In this document: in pieces, positions 1-6,980 of the stretch
Layout: every line of letters begins with the position of its first letter
Numbering within the stretch: position 1 is the stretch's first letter
Program-made: the position numbers and the translations under genes
Source of the DNA: CAZDYP01 sp964509505
GTDB lineage: Bacteria > Chloroflexota > Anaerolineae > JACRMK01
Reading direction: 5' to 3'
DNA length: 15,841 nt
NCBI GenBank assembly: GCA_964509505.1
Contig: CAZDYP010000139.1
Coordinates: forward strand, 1 to 15,841
Notes under the pieces: generated by a model
Told to the model about the DNA's origin: nothing
Database searches by the model: none
Seen by the model: the letters and a program-made list of their open reading frames with translations, nothing else

Positions 1-1
1 T

Positions 2-42
2 GACGATCTCTTCGGCGAGCGAACGGACGGTGTGAGCCATGG
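2..42 (+). pseudogene. Remnant of the upstream part of the GH1 gene, in a shifted frame
   Basis: Read from base 2, this stretch gives DDLFGERTDG, which fits the GH1 segment just before the acid/base motif (family pattern roughly FGDRVxxWVTxNEPW). From base 34 the frame of the downstream gene gives EPWVTAF, the other half of the same motif. The intervening W-V-T-x-N residues are largely missing and the two halves are in different frames, so at least one indel (about 13 bases lost in the simplest reading) lies near bases 29-35. It could be a real mutation or an assembly error. Confidence 0.5.
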
Positions 43-882
43 GTGACGGCGTTCATGGGGCATCTGTGGGGCGACCATGCGCCAGGACAACACAACCCCT
101 TTGCAACATGGCGCGCGTTACATCATCTGTTGTTGTCGCATGGTTACGCGATGCAGGCGTTACGCAGCGTCGTGCGACGCGACGCCCAGATCGGCATCGC
201 GCTCAACCTGACGCCAACCTATCCCGCATCATTCAGTCGGTGGGATGCCTATGCTGCGCGCTTTGGCGATAGCGTCATCAATCGCATCACGCTCGACCCA
301 TTGCTCAAGGGACAATATCCCCCCGATTTACAGTATGCGCCCTTTGGCGCGTGGATGGCGTTGGGCGCGATACGCGCGGATGATTTGCGAGTCATCGCGC
401 AGCCGCTCGATTTCGTCGGCGTGAATTACTATCATCGCTGGGTGTTGCGCTATGCGCCGTTCATCCGGGCGTGGCCCGTGCATCCCCAAGGCGACTACTC
501 GTCAATGTGGGAAATTTATCCGCCAGGCTTACACGATTTGCTCATGCGCTTGCAACGTGATTACGGTGAGCGGCGTTGGTTCATCACGGAGAACGGCGTG
601 CCGCTGCCCGATGTGTTAGCGGCAGATGGGCGCGTGCGCGATACGCAACGCATCCAATACTTGCGTGAGCATCTCATGCAAACGCATCGCGCCATGCAAG
701 CGGGCGTGCCTGTATGGGGGTATCTCGTCTGGTCGTTGCTCGACAACTTCGAGTGGGCGCACGGCTACTCGCAACGCTTTGGGTTGGTGTATGTGGATTT
801 CCCTACACAGCAGCGCACTATCAAAGACAGCGGGCATTGGTTCGCGAAGGTTGTGCGGAGCAATGGACTTATGGCTGAGTAG
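43..882 (+). CDS. Glycoside hydrolase family 1 beta-glucosidase, C-terminal part (5' broken)
   Basis: GH1 enzymes hydrolyse beta-glucosides and related disaccharides by a retaining mechanism, usually in the cytoplasm. The 279 residues open with a GxLWGDHAPG / HHLLLSHG segment typical of the middle of GH1 proteins. They contain the nucleophile motif ITENG (Glu at bases 589-591, residue 183) and end with the signature LDNFEWAHGYSQRFGLVYVD. GH1 proteins are usually about 440-480 residues, so roughly the first 160 are missing. The GTG at base 43 is only the first possible start in this frame; the conserved frame reads back through EPW to base 34 and is then interrupted (stop at bases 1-3). The remaining part lacks the complete acid/base motif, so it is unlikely to be active unless the break is a sequencing error. 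The MFS gene downstream may have served sugar uptake, but nothing here proves it. Confidence 0.85.
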   Translation: MTAFMGHLWGDHAPGQHNPFATWRALHHLLLSHGYAMQALRSVVRRDAQIGIALNLTPTYPASFSRWDAYAARFGDSVINRITLDPLLKGQYPPDLQYAPFGAWMALGAIRADDLRVIAQPLDFVGVNYYHRWVLRYAPFIRAWPVHPQGDYSSMWEIYPPGLHDLLMRLQRDYGERRWFITENGVPLPDVLAADGRVRDTQRIQYLREHLMQTHRAMQAGVPVWGYLVWSLLDNFEWAHGYSQRFGLVYVDFPTQQRTIKDSGHWFAKVVRSNGLMAE

Positions 883-903
883 CTAGCGCGTTCCAATTTT
901 TTT

Positions 904-966
904 ACCACGGAGACACAGAGGCGCAGAGAAGATTTTGAAAACTCTGTGTCTCTGCGCCTCTACGGT
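904..966. repeat. Intergenic inverted repeat of the CACGGAGACACAGAGG type
   Basis: A 13-base arm at 917-929 has a perfect reverse complement at 949-961, and a second arm, GAGACACAGAG at 910-920, pairs perfectly with 942-952. The two pairings overlap and exclude each other. The element lies between the GH1 stop and the MFS promoter. It looks like a dispersed palindromic repeat; there is no T-run, so it is not an obvious terminator. Confidence 0.6.
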
Positions 967-1013
967 TTGCTCTATCGCGTATGTCGCTGTGTTCGTGAGC
1001 CCACGACTCATAG

Positions 1014-1019
1014 TATAAT
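1014..1019 (+). promoter_or_regulatory. -10 box (TATAAT) of the MFS gene
   Basis: Perfect TATAAT at 1014-1019, eight bases before the MFS ATG at 1027. A transcript starting the usual 6-8 bases after the box would begin at or next to the start codon, so the mRNA is probably leaderless. No convincing -35 box is visible at 16-18 bp spacing. Confidence 0.5.
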
Positions 1020-1026
1020 CGCCTCC

Positions 1027-2301
1027 ATGTTTACTGCTCGTTCTTCTCTCCCCGCGTGGCAATGGAATCAATACGTCATCACCTTCGCGGTGTTCGTCGT
1101 CTTTCTGGGCTTTAGTTTCGTCAATCCCTTTCTCCCGCTCTACCTCCACCGCGAGCTCGGCATCACTGATTTGCGCGAGGTCGCATGGTGGAACGGCATC
1201 ATCTTCGGCATCTCGCCGTTGTTGGGCGCGTTCAGTGGACCGCTGTGGGGCAAACTCGCCGACCGCTTCGGCTACAAACGCATGACGCAACGCGCGCTCT
1301 TCACCATCATCTTCGTGCTAGGCGGCATGGCGTTTGCGACCAATGTGTGGCATCTGTTCGCGTTGCGCGTCCTCTTAGGTTTGATGGGCGGCATCATGGC
1401 GATGAGCATGGCGCTCATCACTTCGATTTCACCGCCCGCAAAGACCAGTCAAGCGGTGGGGTTGGTGCAAGGCGCGCGTGCGTTGAGTCAAGCCGTTGCG
1501 CCATTGTTCGGCGGCATCATCGCCGACACCTTCGGCATGAGGCAATCATTCATCGCCAGTGGCGGCATGGCATTCGCCGCGTTTATGTTGCTGACGCTCA
1601 GCTATCGTGAAGCGCCCGAAGCTCGCAAGCCAGCCCCATCCAAAACGAAGCCATCACTGTTGAGCCTTTTACGTGTGCCGACGTTCTTCGCCGTGTTCGT
1701 CGTGATTTTCATGGTGCAGGTCATTGACCAATCGTTCAACCCCATCATGCCGTTGTTCGTGGCAATGCTAGAAGGCGGCACGGAAAAAGCGGCGACCTGG
1801 AGCGGCATCATCATCTCGTCGGCGGCCATTGCCATCACCTGCTCTGCCATGCTTGTGGGACGTATGGCAACCAGATATTCCGCGCGACGCCTGTTGTATG
1901 CGACGTTGTTGCTCGGCATGGTCGTGTGCGCGCTGCTCGCTTTGAGCGGTTCGACGTTGGAACTGTGGGCGTGGCGCACGCTGTTAGGCTTGTTCGCGGG
2001 CGGCGCCGTGACGCTGGCGTTCAGTCTTGGCGGCAAGGTCATCCCTGATGAGATTCGCGGCTCTGGTTTTGGCTTGCTCACTTCCGCGCAGCTCATCGGC
2101 AACGCGGTCAGCCCGATTTTGTTTGGCGTGTTAGCGGGCGTCAGTTTGCGCGGCGCGTTCGGCTTGAATGCAGTGATTTATGGCGTCGTGTTCGTGTGGG
2201 TGTGGTTCGTGTTGCGGCAAGCGAGCCGCACGCCTTTACCAGTGGACGCACCGTCCACAACGCAGCCGGCCTCACAGGCACGCTTACGCGAAAATCTGTG
2301 A
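1027..2301 (+). CDS. MFS transporter (drug/sugar efflux type)
   Basis: A 424-residue integral membrane protein of the major facilitator superfamily, about 12 membrane segments in two halves. The first helix begins near residue 11 (QYVITFAVFVVFLGFSF). The loop after helix 2 carries the MFS motif A as GKLADRFGYKRM, and a glycine-rich segment follows (LLGLMGGIMAMSMALITS). A central charged loop around EAPEARKPAPSKTKP separates the halves. The arrangement is typical of TetA/multidrug-type proton-driven exporters, but the substrate cannot be read from the sequence. The ATG at 1027 is chosen because it precedes the first hydrophobic helix and sits just after a TATAAT box; the open frame reaches back to 946 but that extension overlaps a palindromic repeat and the promoter. 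There is no Shine-Dalgarno sequence, consistent with a leaderless message. It probably forms its own transcription unit. Confidence 0.88.
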   Translation: MFTARSSLPAWQWNQYVITFAVFVVFLGFSFVNPFLPLYLHRELGITDLREVAWWNGIIFGISPLLGAFSGPLWGKLADRFGYKRMTQRALFTIIFVLGGMAFATNVWHLFALRVLLGLMGGIMAMSMALITSISPPAKTSQAVGLVQGARALSQAVAPLFGGIIADTFGMRQSFIASGGMAFAAFMLLTLSYREAPEARKPAPSKTKPSLLSLLRVPTFFAVFVVIFMVQVIDQSFNPIMPLFVAMLEGGTEKAATWSGIIISSAAIAITCSAMLVGRMATRYSARRLLYATLLLGMVVCALLALSGSTLELWAWRTLLGLFAGGAVTLAFSLGGKVIPDEIRGSGFGLLTSAQLIGNAVSPILFGVLAGVSLRGAFGLNAVIYGVVFVWVWFVLRQASRTPLPVDAPSTTQPASQARLRENL

Positions 2302-2323
2302 GGTCTGGTCTTTGGCTATTCAC

Positions 2324-2351
2324 TTGTTCATCGTTTCGATTGGGGTAAAAT
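2324..2351 (+). promoter_or_regulatory. Candidate promoter of the small TIR gene
   Basis: TTGTTC (2324-2329) and TAAAAT (2346-2351) are separated by 16 bp, a plausible sigma70-type promoter. The transcript would begin near 2358 and carry a leader of about 110 nt before the TIR start codon. The match is moderate. Confidence 0.35.
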
Positions 2352-2467
2352 AATCGCGCCGCACAACAACGAATGGAGAAGACTTCGTATCGCCAAATGT
2401 CAGGCTTCTCGAAGAAGTTTGACAGCTTGAGGGCGTTTCTAAATCAGCTCACTCAAGGATCTTTGCC

Positions 2468-2941
2468 ATGTCGAACTCGCCCGTCGCAGTGTTCTTTTCG
2501 TACGCGCACAAAGACGAATCATTGCGCGACGAACTGGCCGCGCACCTCAAACTGTTGCAACGCCAAGGCGTTATCACGACTTGGCATGATCGCAAAATCA
2601 TGCCGAGCGCCGATTGGAAAGGCGAGATTGACGCGCAGCTCGACGACGCGCACATCATCCTCTTGTTGATCAGCGCGGACTTTCTGGCATCCGATTACTG
2701 CTACGATGTTGAGATGACGCGCGCTTTGGAGCGACATGCCAAGGGTGAGGCGCGCGTCATCCCCATCATGTTGCGTCCATGCGACTTCGCTGGTTCGCCC
2801 TTCGGTCACCTGCAAGGTCTGCCGAAAGACTTCAAGCCCGTCACGCAATGGGCGGATCGGGATGCCGCTTGGACTAATGTGGCGCAGGGCATTCGTCGTG
2901 TCGCAGAGAGTTTGCGCGCGAACCCAGCTGCCCCTACGTGA
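2468..2941 (+). CDS. Stand-alone TIR-domain protein
   Basis: A 157-residue protein made almost entirely of one TIR domain of the bacterial TIR_2 type. Visible landmarks are the first strand and box 1 (VFFSYAHKDE, residues 8-17), the W-x-D segment (TTWHDRKI, 37-44), the DWKGEI helix, LLLISADFLASDYC (65-78) and a Glu at residue 82 in the position of the catalytic Glu of NAD-cleaving TIR domains. Many bacterial TIR domains hydrolyse NAD+ or make cyclic ADP-ribose signals in antiphage defence, while others are scaffolds; which applies is unknown. No effector or sensor domain is attached, and neither neighbour is a recognised defence gene. The ATG at 2468 follows AAGGA (2455-2459) at 8 bp spacing. 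It shares the same fold and the same Glu position with the TIR domain starting at 14680. Confidence 0.85.
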   Translation: MSNSPVAVFFSYAHKDESLRDELAAHLKLLQRQGVITTWHDRKIMPSADWKGEIDAQLDDAHIILLLISADFLASDYCYDVEMTRALERHAKGEARVIPIMLRPCDFAGSPFGHLQGLPKDFKPVTQWADRDAAWTNVAQGIRRVAESLRANPAAPT

Positions 2942-3276
2942 TTGGCATGAGTCGAGCGATTGGCGATGATGGCGTTACTATGCAGGCGTGAAAATTCGCT
3001 GAGACCCTAAAGGTTTCGAGAAAAACCTTTAGGGTCTGTAAGGGGCGCGGGCGCGCACATCGAGCGGAGGGATTGGACGCTCGCGCGCTATCGGGCGCTG
3101 TAGCGCAAAGGCGCGGCAGGTCATTCAGGAACAACCGGGCATTGAACCCTCCTTCCAATCTATCTTTTCCCACACGCCTACACGCCCACATAGGCGCGAG
3201 GCTTGGGTGGTGTCGAGGCGTAAATTCAATTTACGATTAGTTTACGATGCTCGTGTATGCTCCCATGCAAATGACA
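2942..3276. other. Non-coding, structured intergenic stretch
   Basis: No credible gene was found in this stretch. After the palindrome at 3002-3037 it holds two adjacent GC-rich hairpins, CGAGCG/CGCTCG (3061-3066 with 3078-3083) and GCGCTA/TAGCGC (3085-3090 with 3101-3106), and then less structured AT-richer DNA with a short direct repeat of TTTACGAT near 3230-3248. It could be an untranslated or small-RNA region, but there is no promoter-terminator pair to support that. It does not fold as a tRNA that I can recognise. Confidence 0.5.
3002..3043. repeat. Palindromic repeat, copy 1 (AGACC-CTAAA-GGTTT)
   Basis: A perfect 15-bp stem, 3002-3016 with 3023-3037, closes on the 6-nt loop CGAGAA. The 42 bases 3002-3043 are repeated without a change at 3340-3381. 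The copy lies 60 bp after the TIR stop codon. There is no T-run, so it is not a classical terminator. Confidence 0.9.
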
Positions 3277-3290
3277 TTGACAAGCATGGG
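3262..3290. promoter_or_regulatory. Operator-like dyad overlapping the -35 box of the protease promoter
   Basis: CCCATGC (3262-3268) and GCATGGG (3284-3290) form a 7-bp perfect dyad separated by 15 bp. The -35 box at 3277-3282 lies inside it, so a protein bound to the dyad would occlude the promoter. It could also be a chance palindrome. Confidence 0.35.
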
Positions 3291-3305
3291 GTGATGGGCT
3301 ATAAA
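3277..3305 (+). promoter_or_regulatory. Sigma70-type promoter of the M4 protease gene
   Basis: A perfect -35 TTGACA (3277-3282), 17 bp of spacer and TATAAA (3300-3305). Transcription would start near 3312, giving an untranslated leader of about 77 nt that contains a small AATTTC/GAAATT hairpin (3321-3326 with 3333-3338) and copy 2 of the palindromic repeat. Confidence 0.7.
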
Positions 3306-3339
3306 CAACCCGTAGAACGAAATTTCCTTTAAGAAATTA

Positions 3340-3381
3340 AGACCCTAAAGGTTTCGAGAAAAACCTTTAGGGTCTGTAAGG
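3340..3381. repeat. Palindromic repeat, copy 2, in the protease leader
   Basis: Identical to copy 1 over 42 bases. The perfect 15-bp stem is 3340-3354 with 3361-3375, loop CGAGAA. The repeat ends in GTAAGG, and this supplies most of the protease ribosome binding site AAGGAG (3378-3383). The hairpin therefore sits two bases before the Shine-Dalgarno sequence in the mRNA. Confidence 0.9.
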
Positions 3382-3388
3382 AGTGTGC

Positions 3389-5923
3389 ATGGCAAAACGG
3401 TTCTTGTATTGGCGTTGGTCTCTGATTCTTTTGGTGGCTGTGTTGTTTGTGTTTGTCATCAGCAACACGGTTGCGCGTTATGCGGATGACGGACCTCGCG
3501 CCGCGTTTGCAAAGCTGCAAGCGCGCGCGTTGGGCGGACTGGAGGCGCATTGGAACGAAAGCGCGGGCATCCCCGATTTCGTCACAGGCAAAGACCCCTC
3601 CGCGCGCATTCCCTATGCGCCGAGCGCAGCTGAACGCGGCAATCCCACGGCGATTGCGCGCGGCTTCCTCGACGAAAATCGCGCGCTGTTCAAACTGACG
3701 AGCGCAGACGCCGACTTCAAGCCGTTGCGCGTCGAAGCTGACCCACAGTTGGGTTACGCGCACGTGCGCCTGTCACAGGTGTATAAAGGCATCCCCGTGT
3801 TTGGCAAGCAGCTCGTCGTGCATATTGACCAGCAAGAGCAAATTGTCGCAGTCAACGGCAGCTATGCGCCAGAGATTGATGTCCCAACGCAACCGGCATT
3901 TAGCGCGGAGATAGCCGAGCGTGTCGCGCGTGAACATCTGCTCACAAACGAGCTGGATGCAGCCGAGCGCGCGACGGTACAGCTCGATGTGCTGCGCGAG
4001 CAAACGCGGCTGATGATCTATGTGGCGTCGAATGGCAAAGCGACCTTGACGTGGCAAGTCACCATCATGACCGAAGCGCCGCTCGGTCAATGGCTGTATT
4101 TCGTTCATGCGGGGCGTCCACTGGTTGTGCATCATTTTGACAGCGTGGCGCACGAGAAGATTCGCCGCACCTATACTGCCGACAAATCCACCAGCATACC
4201 CGGCCGCTTGCTCATCGAAGAAGGTGAGCGTGCGCGCAATGATGACATCGCGCAAGCCGCGCACGACAACGCGGGCAAAGTTTATGACTACTACATGCGG
4301 ACGTTCAAGCGTGATGCGGTGGACGGCAAAGGCGGCGAGCTCATCTCGACCGTGCATTATGGCAGCACCTCCCAAGACGCTGACAATGCGGCGTGGATTG
4401 GGCAACGGCAGCAAATGATCTATGGCGACGGCGCGCGGGTCTTCAAGCCATTGCCGTTGGGTTTGGATGTCGTAGGGCATGAGTTTACGCATGGCTTAAC
4501 CGACAACACCGCAGGGCTGATCTACGAAGCGCAATCGGGCGCGCTCAACGAATCGTACTCGGATGTGTTCGCGGCGATGATTGACCGCGATGATTGGACG
4601 GTTGGCGAAGAGGTGATGCGCTCCGCCAAATACCTGCGGAGTCTCGAAAACCCGGGCGCGGGTGGCGGCGGCGGCAAATACAATCCGAGCAACCCCTTGC
4701 AGAGCGATGGGCAACCTGCGCACATGCGCGAATATGCCAATCTGCCTGTGACTCGCAAGACCGACAACGGCGGCGTGCATATCAATAGCGGCATCCCCAA
4801 TCGCGCGGCGTTCCTGATTACGAAAGCAATTGGACATGACAAGACAGAACAGATTTATTATCGCACGCTCACGCAATACCTGACGCCCGATTCCGATTTT
4901 GCGGCGATGGTGCGCGCGACGTTGAAGGCGACGCAAGAATTGTATCCCAATGACGTGAACGCGGTGCGCGAGGCGTTCGCGCAAGTCGGCATGAGCGATA
5001 CAGCAACGCCCTCGCAGCCGCCGGCGCGCACGACGCCTACACCCCAACCACAACGCCCTCAACCGACACCCGCGCCCTCACAACCCGTGGCAGGATGTAA
5101 CAACCTCATTGTGAACGGCGGCTTTGAGAACGCGAACAGCGGTTGGATCGAAGTCACGGCGGGGCAACAAGCCATTATTGACAACGAATTGCCGCACTCG
5201 GGCTCACGCAGCGCGTGGTTAGGAGGCACGGACGAAGAAGCCTTACAATACATTTATCAAGACATCAAAGTGCCTGCTAATGTGACGAGCGCAAAGTTGA
5301 TCTACTGGCGCTTCTTGCACGAGGAAAAGAATGACGACGGCGCTGATGTCGCCACCTTTGCGGCGGTGGTTGCCAAGCCTAACGGCGATCCCATCGGCGC
5401 GTTGGAGGAAGTCACATCCGATAAAGGCGACGATACCTGGCGCAAGCAAGAGTTTGACCTATCGGAGTTCGCAGGCAAGACCATTCGACTCGCGTTTGTC
5501 GCCGGCATGACGCCCGATAATATCAGCAGCTACTTCGTGGACGATGTCGAACTGCAAGCCTGCACGACAGGACAACAACAACAGCCACAAGCCACAGGCG
5601 ACAAAGTGTTCGTGCAAGGCACCATCAAAAACGCGGATACAGGGCGCGGCATTGAAGGCGCGAAACTCTTCATCCTGCGTCAAGGTTTGAGCGCGGACGA
5701 TGCGGCGGATGACGATTCGGTGACGCGCGACGAGATTATTGCCTCAGGCATTTCGGATGCGAGCGGTTTCTATCGCACCGATGTCGCCATCCCGCGCGGC
5801 ACATATAGCGTCATCGTGATTGCAAGCGGCTATCGCCCCATTCTGGCCAACGACGGCATCAAAATTTCAGCCGACGCAAAGGGCTCATGGGTGGTGAATG
5901 CGAGCATGAGACCCAGTCGTTGA
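3389..5923 (+). CDS. Secreted M4 (thermolysin-family) metalloprotease with C-terminal accessory domains
   Basis: A zinc endopeptidase of 844 residues, exported or membrane-tethered. Residues 1-30 form a signal sequence or anchor (basic start, then SLILLVAVLFVFVIS). A propeptide of the FTP/PepSY type covers about residues 80-200, including NPTAIARGFL and VRLSQVYKGIPVFG. The catalytic domain runs from about 262 to 535, with HEFTH at 364-368 (catalytic Glu365), third zinc ligand Glu388 in GALNESYSD, 20 residues on as in thermolysin, and the catalytic His464 in GGVHINSG. A Pro/Thr/Gln linker (about 538-568) leads to a galactose-binding-like beta domain (570-715, starting CNNLIVNGGFE) and a carboxypeptidase-regulatory-like domain (738-844). 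The ATG at 3389 is preferred to the GTG at 3383 because AAGGAG (3378-3383) would overlap the GTG. A possible inhibitor gene lies 2.5 kb downstream. Confidence 0.93.
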   Translation: MAKRFLYWRWSLILLVAVLFVFVISNTVARYADDGPRAAFAKLQARALGGLEAHWNESAGIPDFVTGKDPSARIPYAPSAAERGNPTAIARGFLDENRALFKLTSADADFKPLRVEADPQLGYAHVRLSQVYKGIPVFGKQLVVHIDQQEQIVAVNGSYAPEIDVPTQPAFSAEIAERVAREHLLTNELDAAERATVQLDVLREQTRLMIYVASNGKATLTWQVTIMTEAPLGQWLYFVHAGRPLVVHHFDSVAHEKIRRTYTADKSTSIPGRLLIEEGERARNDDIAQAAHDNAGKVYDYYMRTFKRDAVDGKGGELISTVHYGSTSQDADNAAWIGQRQQMIYGDGARVFKPLPLGLDVVGHEFTHGLTDNTAGLIYEAQSGALNESYSDVFAAMIDRDDWTVGEEVMRSAKYLRSLENPGAGGGGGKYNPSNPLQSDGQPAHMREYANLPVTRKTDNGGVHINSGIPNRAAFLITKAIGHDKTEQIYYRTLTQYLTPDSDFAAMVRATLKATQELYPNDVNAVREAFAQVGMSDTATPSQPPARTTPTPQPQRPQPTPAPSQPVAGCNNLIVNGGFENANSGWIEVTAGQQAIIDNELPHSGSRSAWLGGTDEEALQYIYQDIKVPANVTSAKLIYWRFLHEEKNDDGADVATFAAVVAKPNGDPIGALEEVTSDKGDDTWRKQEFDLSEFAGKTIRLAFVAGMTPDNISSYFVDDVELQACTTGQQQQPQATGDKVFVQGTIKNADTGRGIEGAKLFILRQGLSADDAADDDSVTRDEIIASGISDASGFYRTDVAIPRGTYSVIVIASGYRPILANDGIKISADAKGSWVVNASMRPSR

Positions 5924-5933
5924 GGGAGTAAAG

Positions 5934-6008
5934 AGTAATGAGTAATTAGTCAGTGGAGCGCAGGTGCCATCACTCTCCAGTGGCTAATTACTTATGACTC
6001 ATTACTAT
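5934..6008. repeat. AT-rich imperfect inverted repeat between protease and PrsW-like gene
   Basis: An arm built from AGTAATGAGTAATTAGTCAG (from 5935) reappears as an imperfect reverse complement at about 5978-6008 (CCAGTGGCTAATTACTTATG, then CTCATTACT), with a few inserted bases. It has no T-run. It belongs to a class of AGTAA/AATTA-rich elements also seen at 9508-9542, 11334-11400 and 14495-14522. Confidence 0.6.
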
Positions 6009-6026
6009 TTCTGATGAGGAATTGCT

Positions 6027-6959
6027 ATGAGTCAAGCACAAGTTTGTTGTATCTGCGATCATGACAAGGGGCCTCAGCCCTTTCACACCTACGGCGGGCG
6101 CGTCTATTGTGATCAACATTTCAAAGCGATTAGCATGCCGCATTCGGGCTTTTGGCGCGCGGCATTCATACAAGTGCTCTTGATGGGTGTGTTTGCGGCG
6201 GTGGTCGCGAGCCTCGCCAATGTGGTGGGCGACCCGACACGCACCGTGCGTATCGGCATGGGTATCTTCTTGGCGATTGCGCCGACGGGGCTGTGGCTGT
6301 ATTTCTTCTATCGGCAAGACCGTTTGGAGCCTGAGCCGAAAACGAAAATCGCGGGCGTGTTTTTGGTGGCGCTGCTGCTTACGGACACGCTCGGTCTGCG
6401 CATCATTGACGACTTGTTTCATTTTCGCGTGTGGACGACGGTGAACGCCACAACTTCGCTGGTCGCGTCCATCTTGATCATTGGCTTCACACTAGAAGCA
6501 ATCAAGTACGCGGCGATACGCGCGCTGGTGTACGTGACGAGCGAGTTTGACGAGCGCATGGACGGCATCATCTACGGCTCGACCGCAGGGTTGGGCGTGG
6601 CGACGTTGTTGAACTTGCACTACATCATAGATAATGCGGGCGTGGCGCTTGCGCCCGGCGTCATCCACGTCGTCACAACCGCGCTGGCTCAAGCGTCGTT
6701 TGGCGGCGTGCTGGGTTACTTCATGGCGCAAGCCAAATTCGAACAGCGCTCGATGTGGTGGGTGCCCATGGGGTTGGTCGTCTCTGCGGGCTTGAACGGG
6801 TTGTTCAGCTGGGTGATTGACGAGGTGAGCGCGAGCGGTTTGCAAGTGGAGCCATGGCGCTCGTTGGTCATGGGATTAGTGGTGGCGGTGGCGACCTTTG
6901 CGTGGCTTGTCGTGTTGATGCGCCGCGCGAATGCGTTGACGCTCAAAGCGGCGTCATAG
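6027..6959 (+). CDS. PrsW-like (CPBP-clan) membrane protein with an N-terminal zinc finger
   Basis: A 310-residue polytopic membrane protein. The N-terminus is a small zinc-finger-like module (Cys7, Cys8, Cys10, His12, His20, Cys28, His31). About eight hydrophobic segments follow. The family signature is visible: WLYFFYRQDRLEPEP, then LEAIKYAAIRALVY (Glu157, Lys160), DGIIYGSTAGLG (from Asp179) and IHVVTTAL (His214). PrsW proteins are intramembrane proteases that in Bacillus cut an anti-sigma factor. Here the usual EExxK motif has Leu156 in place of the first Glu, and the usual EN after the glycine-rich helix reads Leu195-Asn196, so protease activity is doubtful and the protein may be a non-catalytic relative. 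The start is supported by GAGGA (6016-6020) 6 bp upstream. The next gene begins 21 bp after its stop, which suggests co-transcription. Confidence 0.78.
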   Translation: MSQAQVCCICDHDKGPQPFHTYGGRVYCDQHFKAISMPHSGFWRAAFIQVLLMGVFAAVVASLANVVGDPTRTVRIGMGIFLAIAPTGLWLYFFYRQDRLEPEPKTKIAGVFLVALLLTDTLGLRIIDDLFHFRVWTTVNATTSLVASILIIGFTLEAIKYAAIRALVYVTSEFDERMDGIIYGSTAGLGVATLLNLHYIIDNAGVALAPGVIHVVTTALAQASFGGVLGYFMAQAKFEQRSMWWVPMGLVVSAGLNGLFSWVIDEVSASGLQVEPWRSLVMGLVVAVATFAWLVVLMRRANALTLKAAS

Positions 6960-6980
6960 CGTCAGATGGAAGGAGGAGGT

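Noticed and set aside
2373..2669. 98-residue open frame overlapping the small TIR gene
   Set aside because: It overlaps the TIR coding region in another frame, has no clear ribosome binding site, and its product is Thr/Arg/Ser-rich without a domain.
3002..3037. Rho-independent terminator for the small TIR gene
   Set aside because: The stem is strong but followed by GTAAGGGG rather than a T-run, and the same element occurs in a 5' leader.
3040..3130. tRNA or other known RNA gene in the GC-rich stretch
   Set aside because: Two short hairpins are present but no cloverleaf, anticodon arm or TTC-type T-loop could be assigned.
3002..3381. Two identical 42-bp repeats as the start of a CRISPR array
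   Set aside because: Only two copies, 338 bp apart, each a complete long palindrome, with no regularly spaced further copies and no cas gene in the window.
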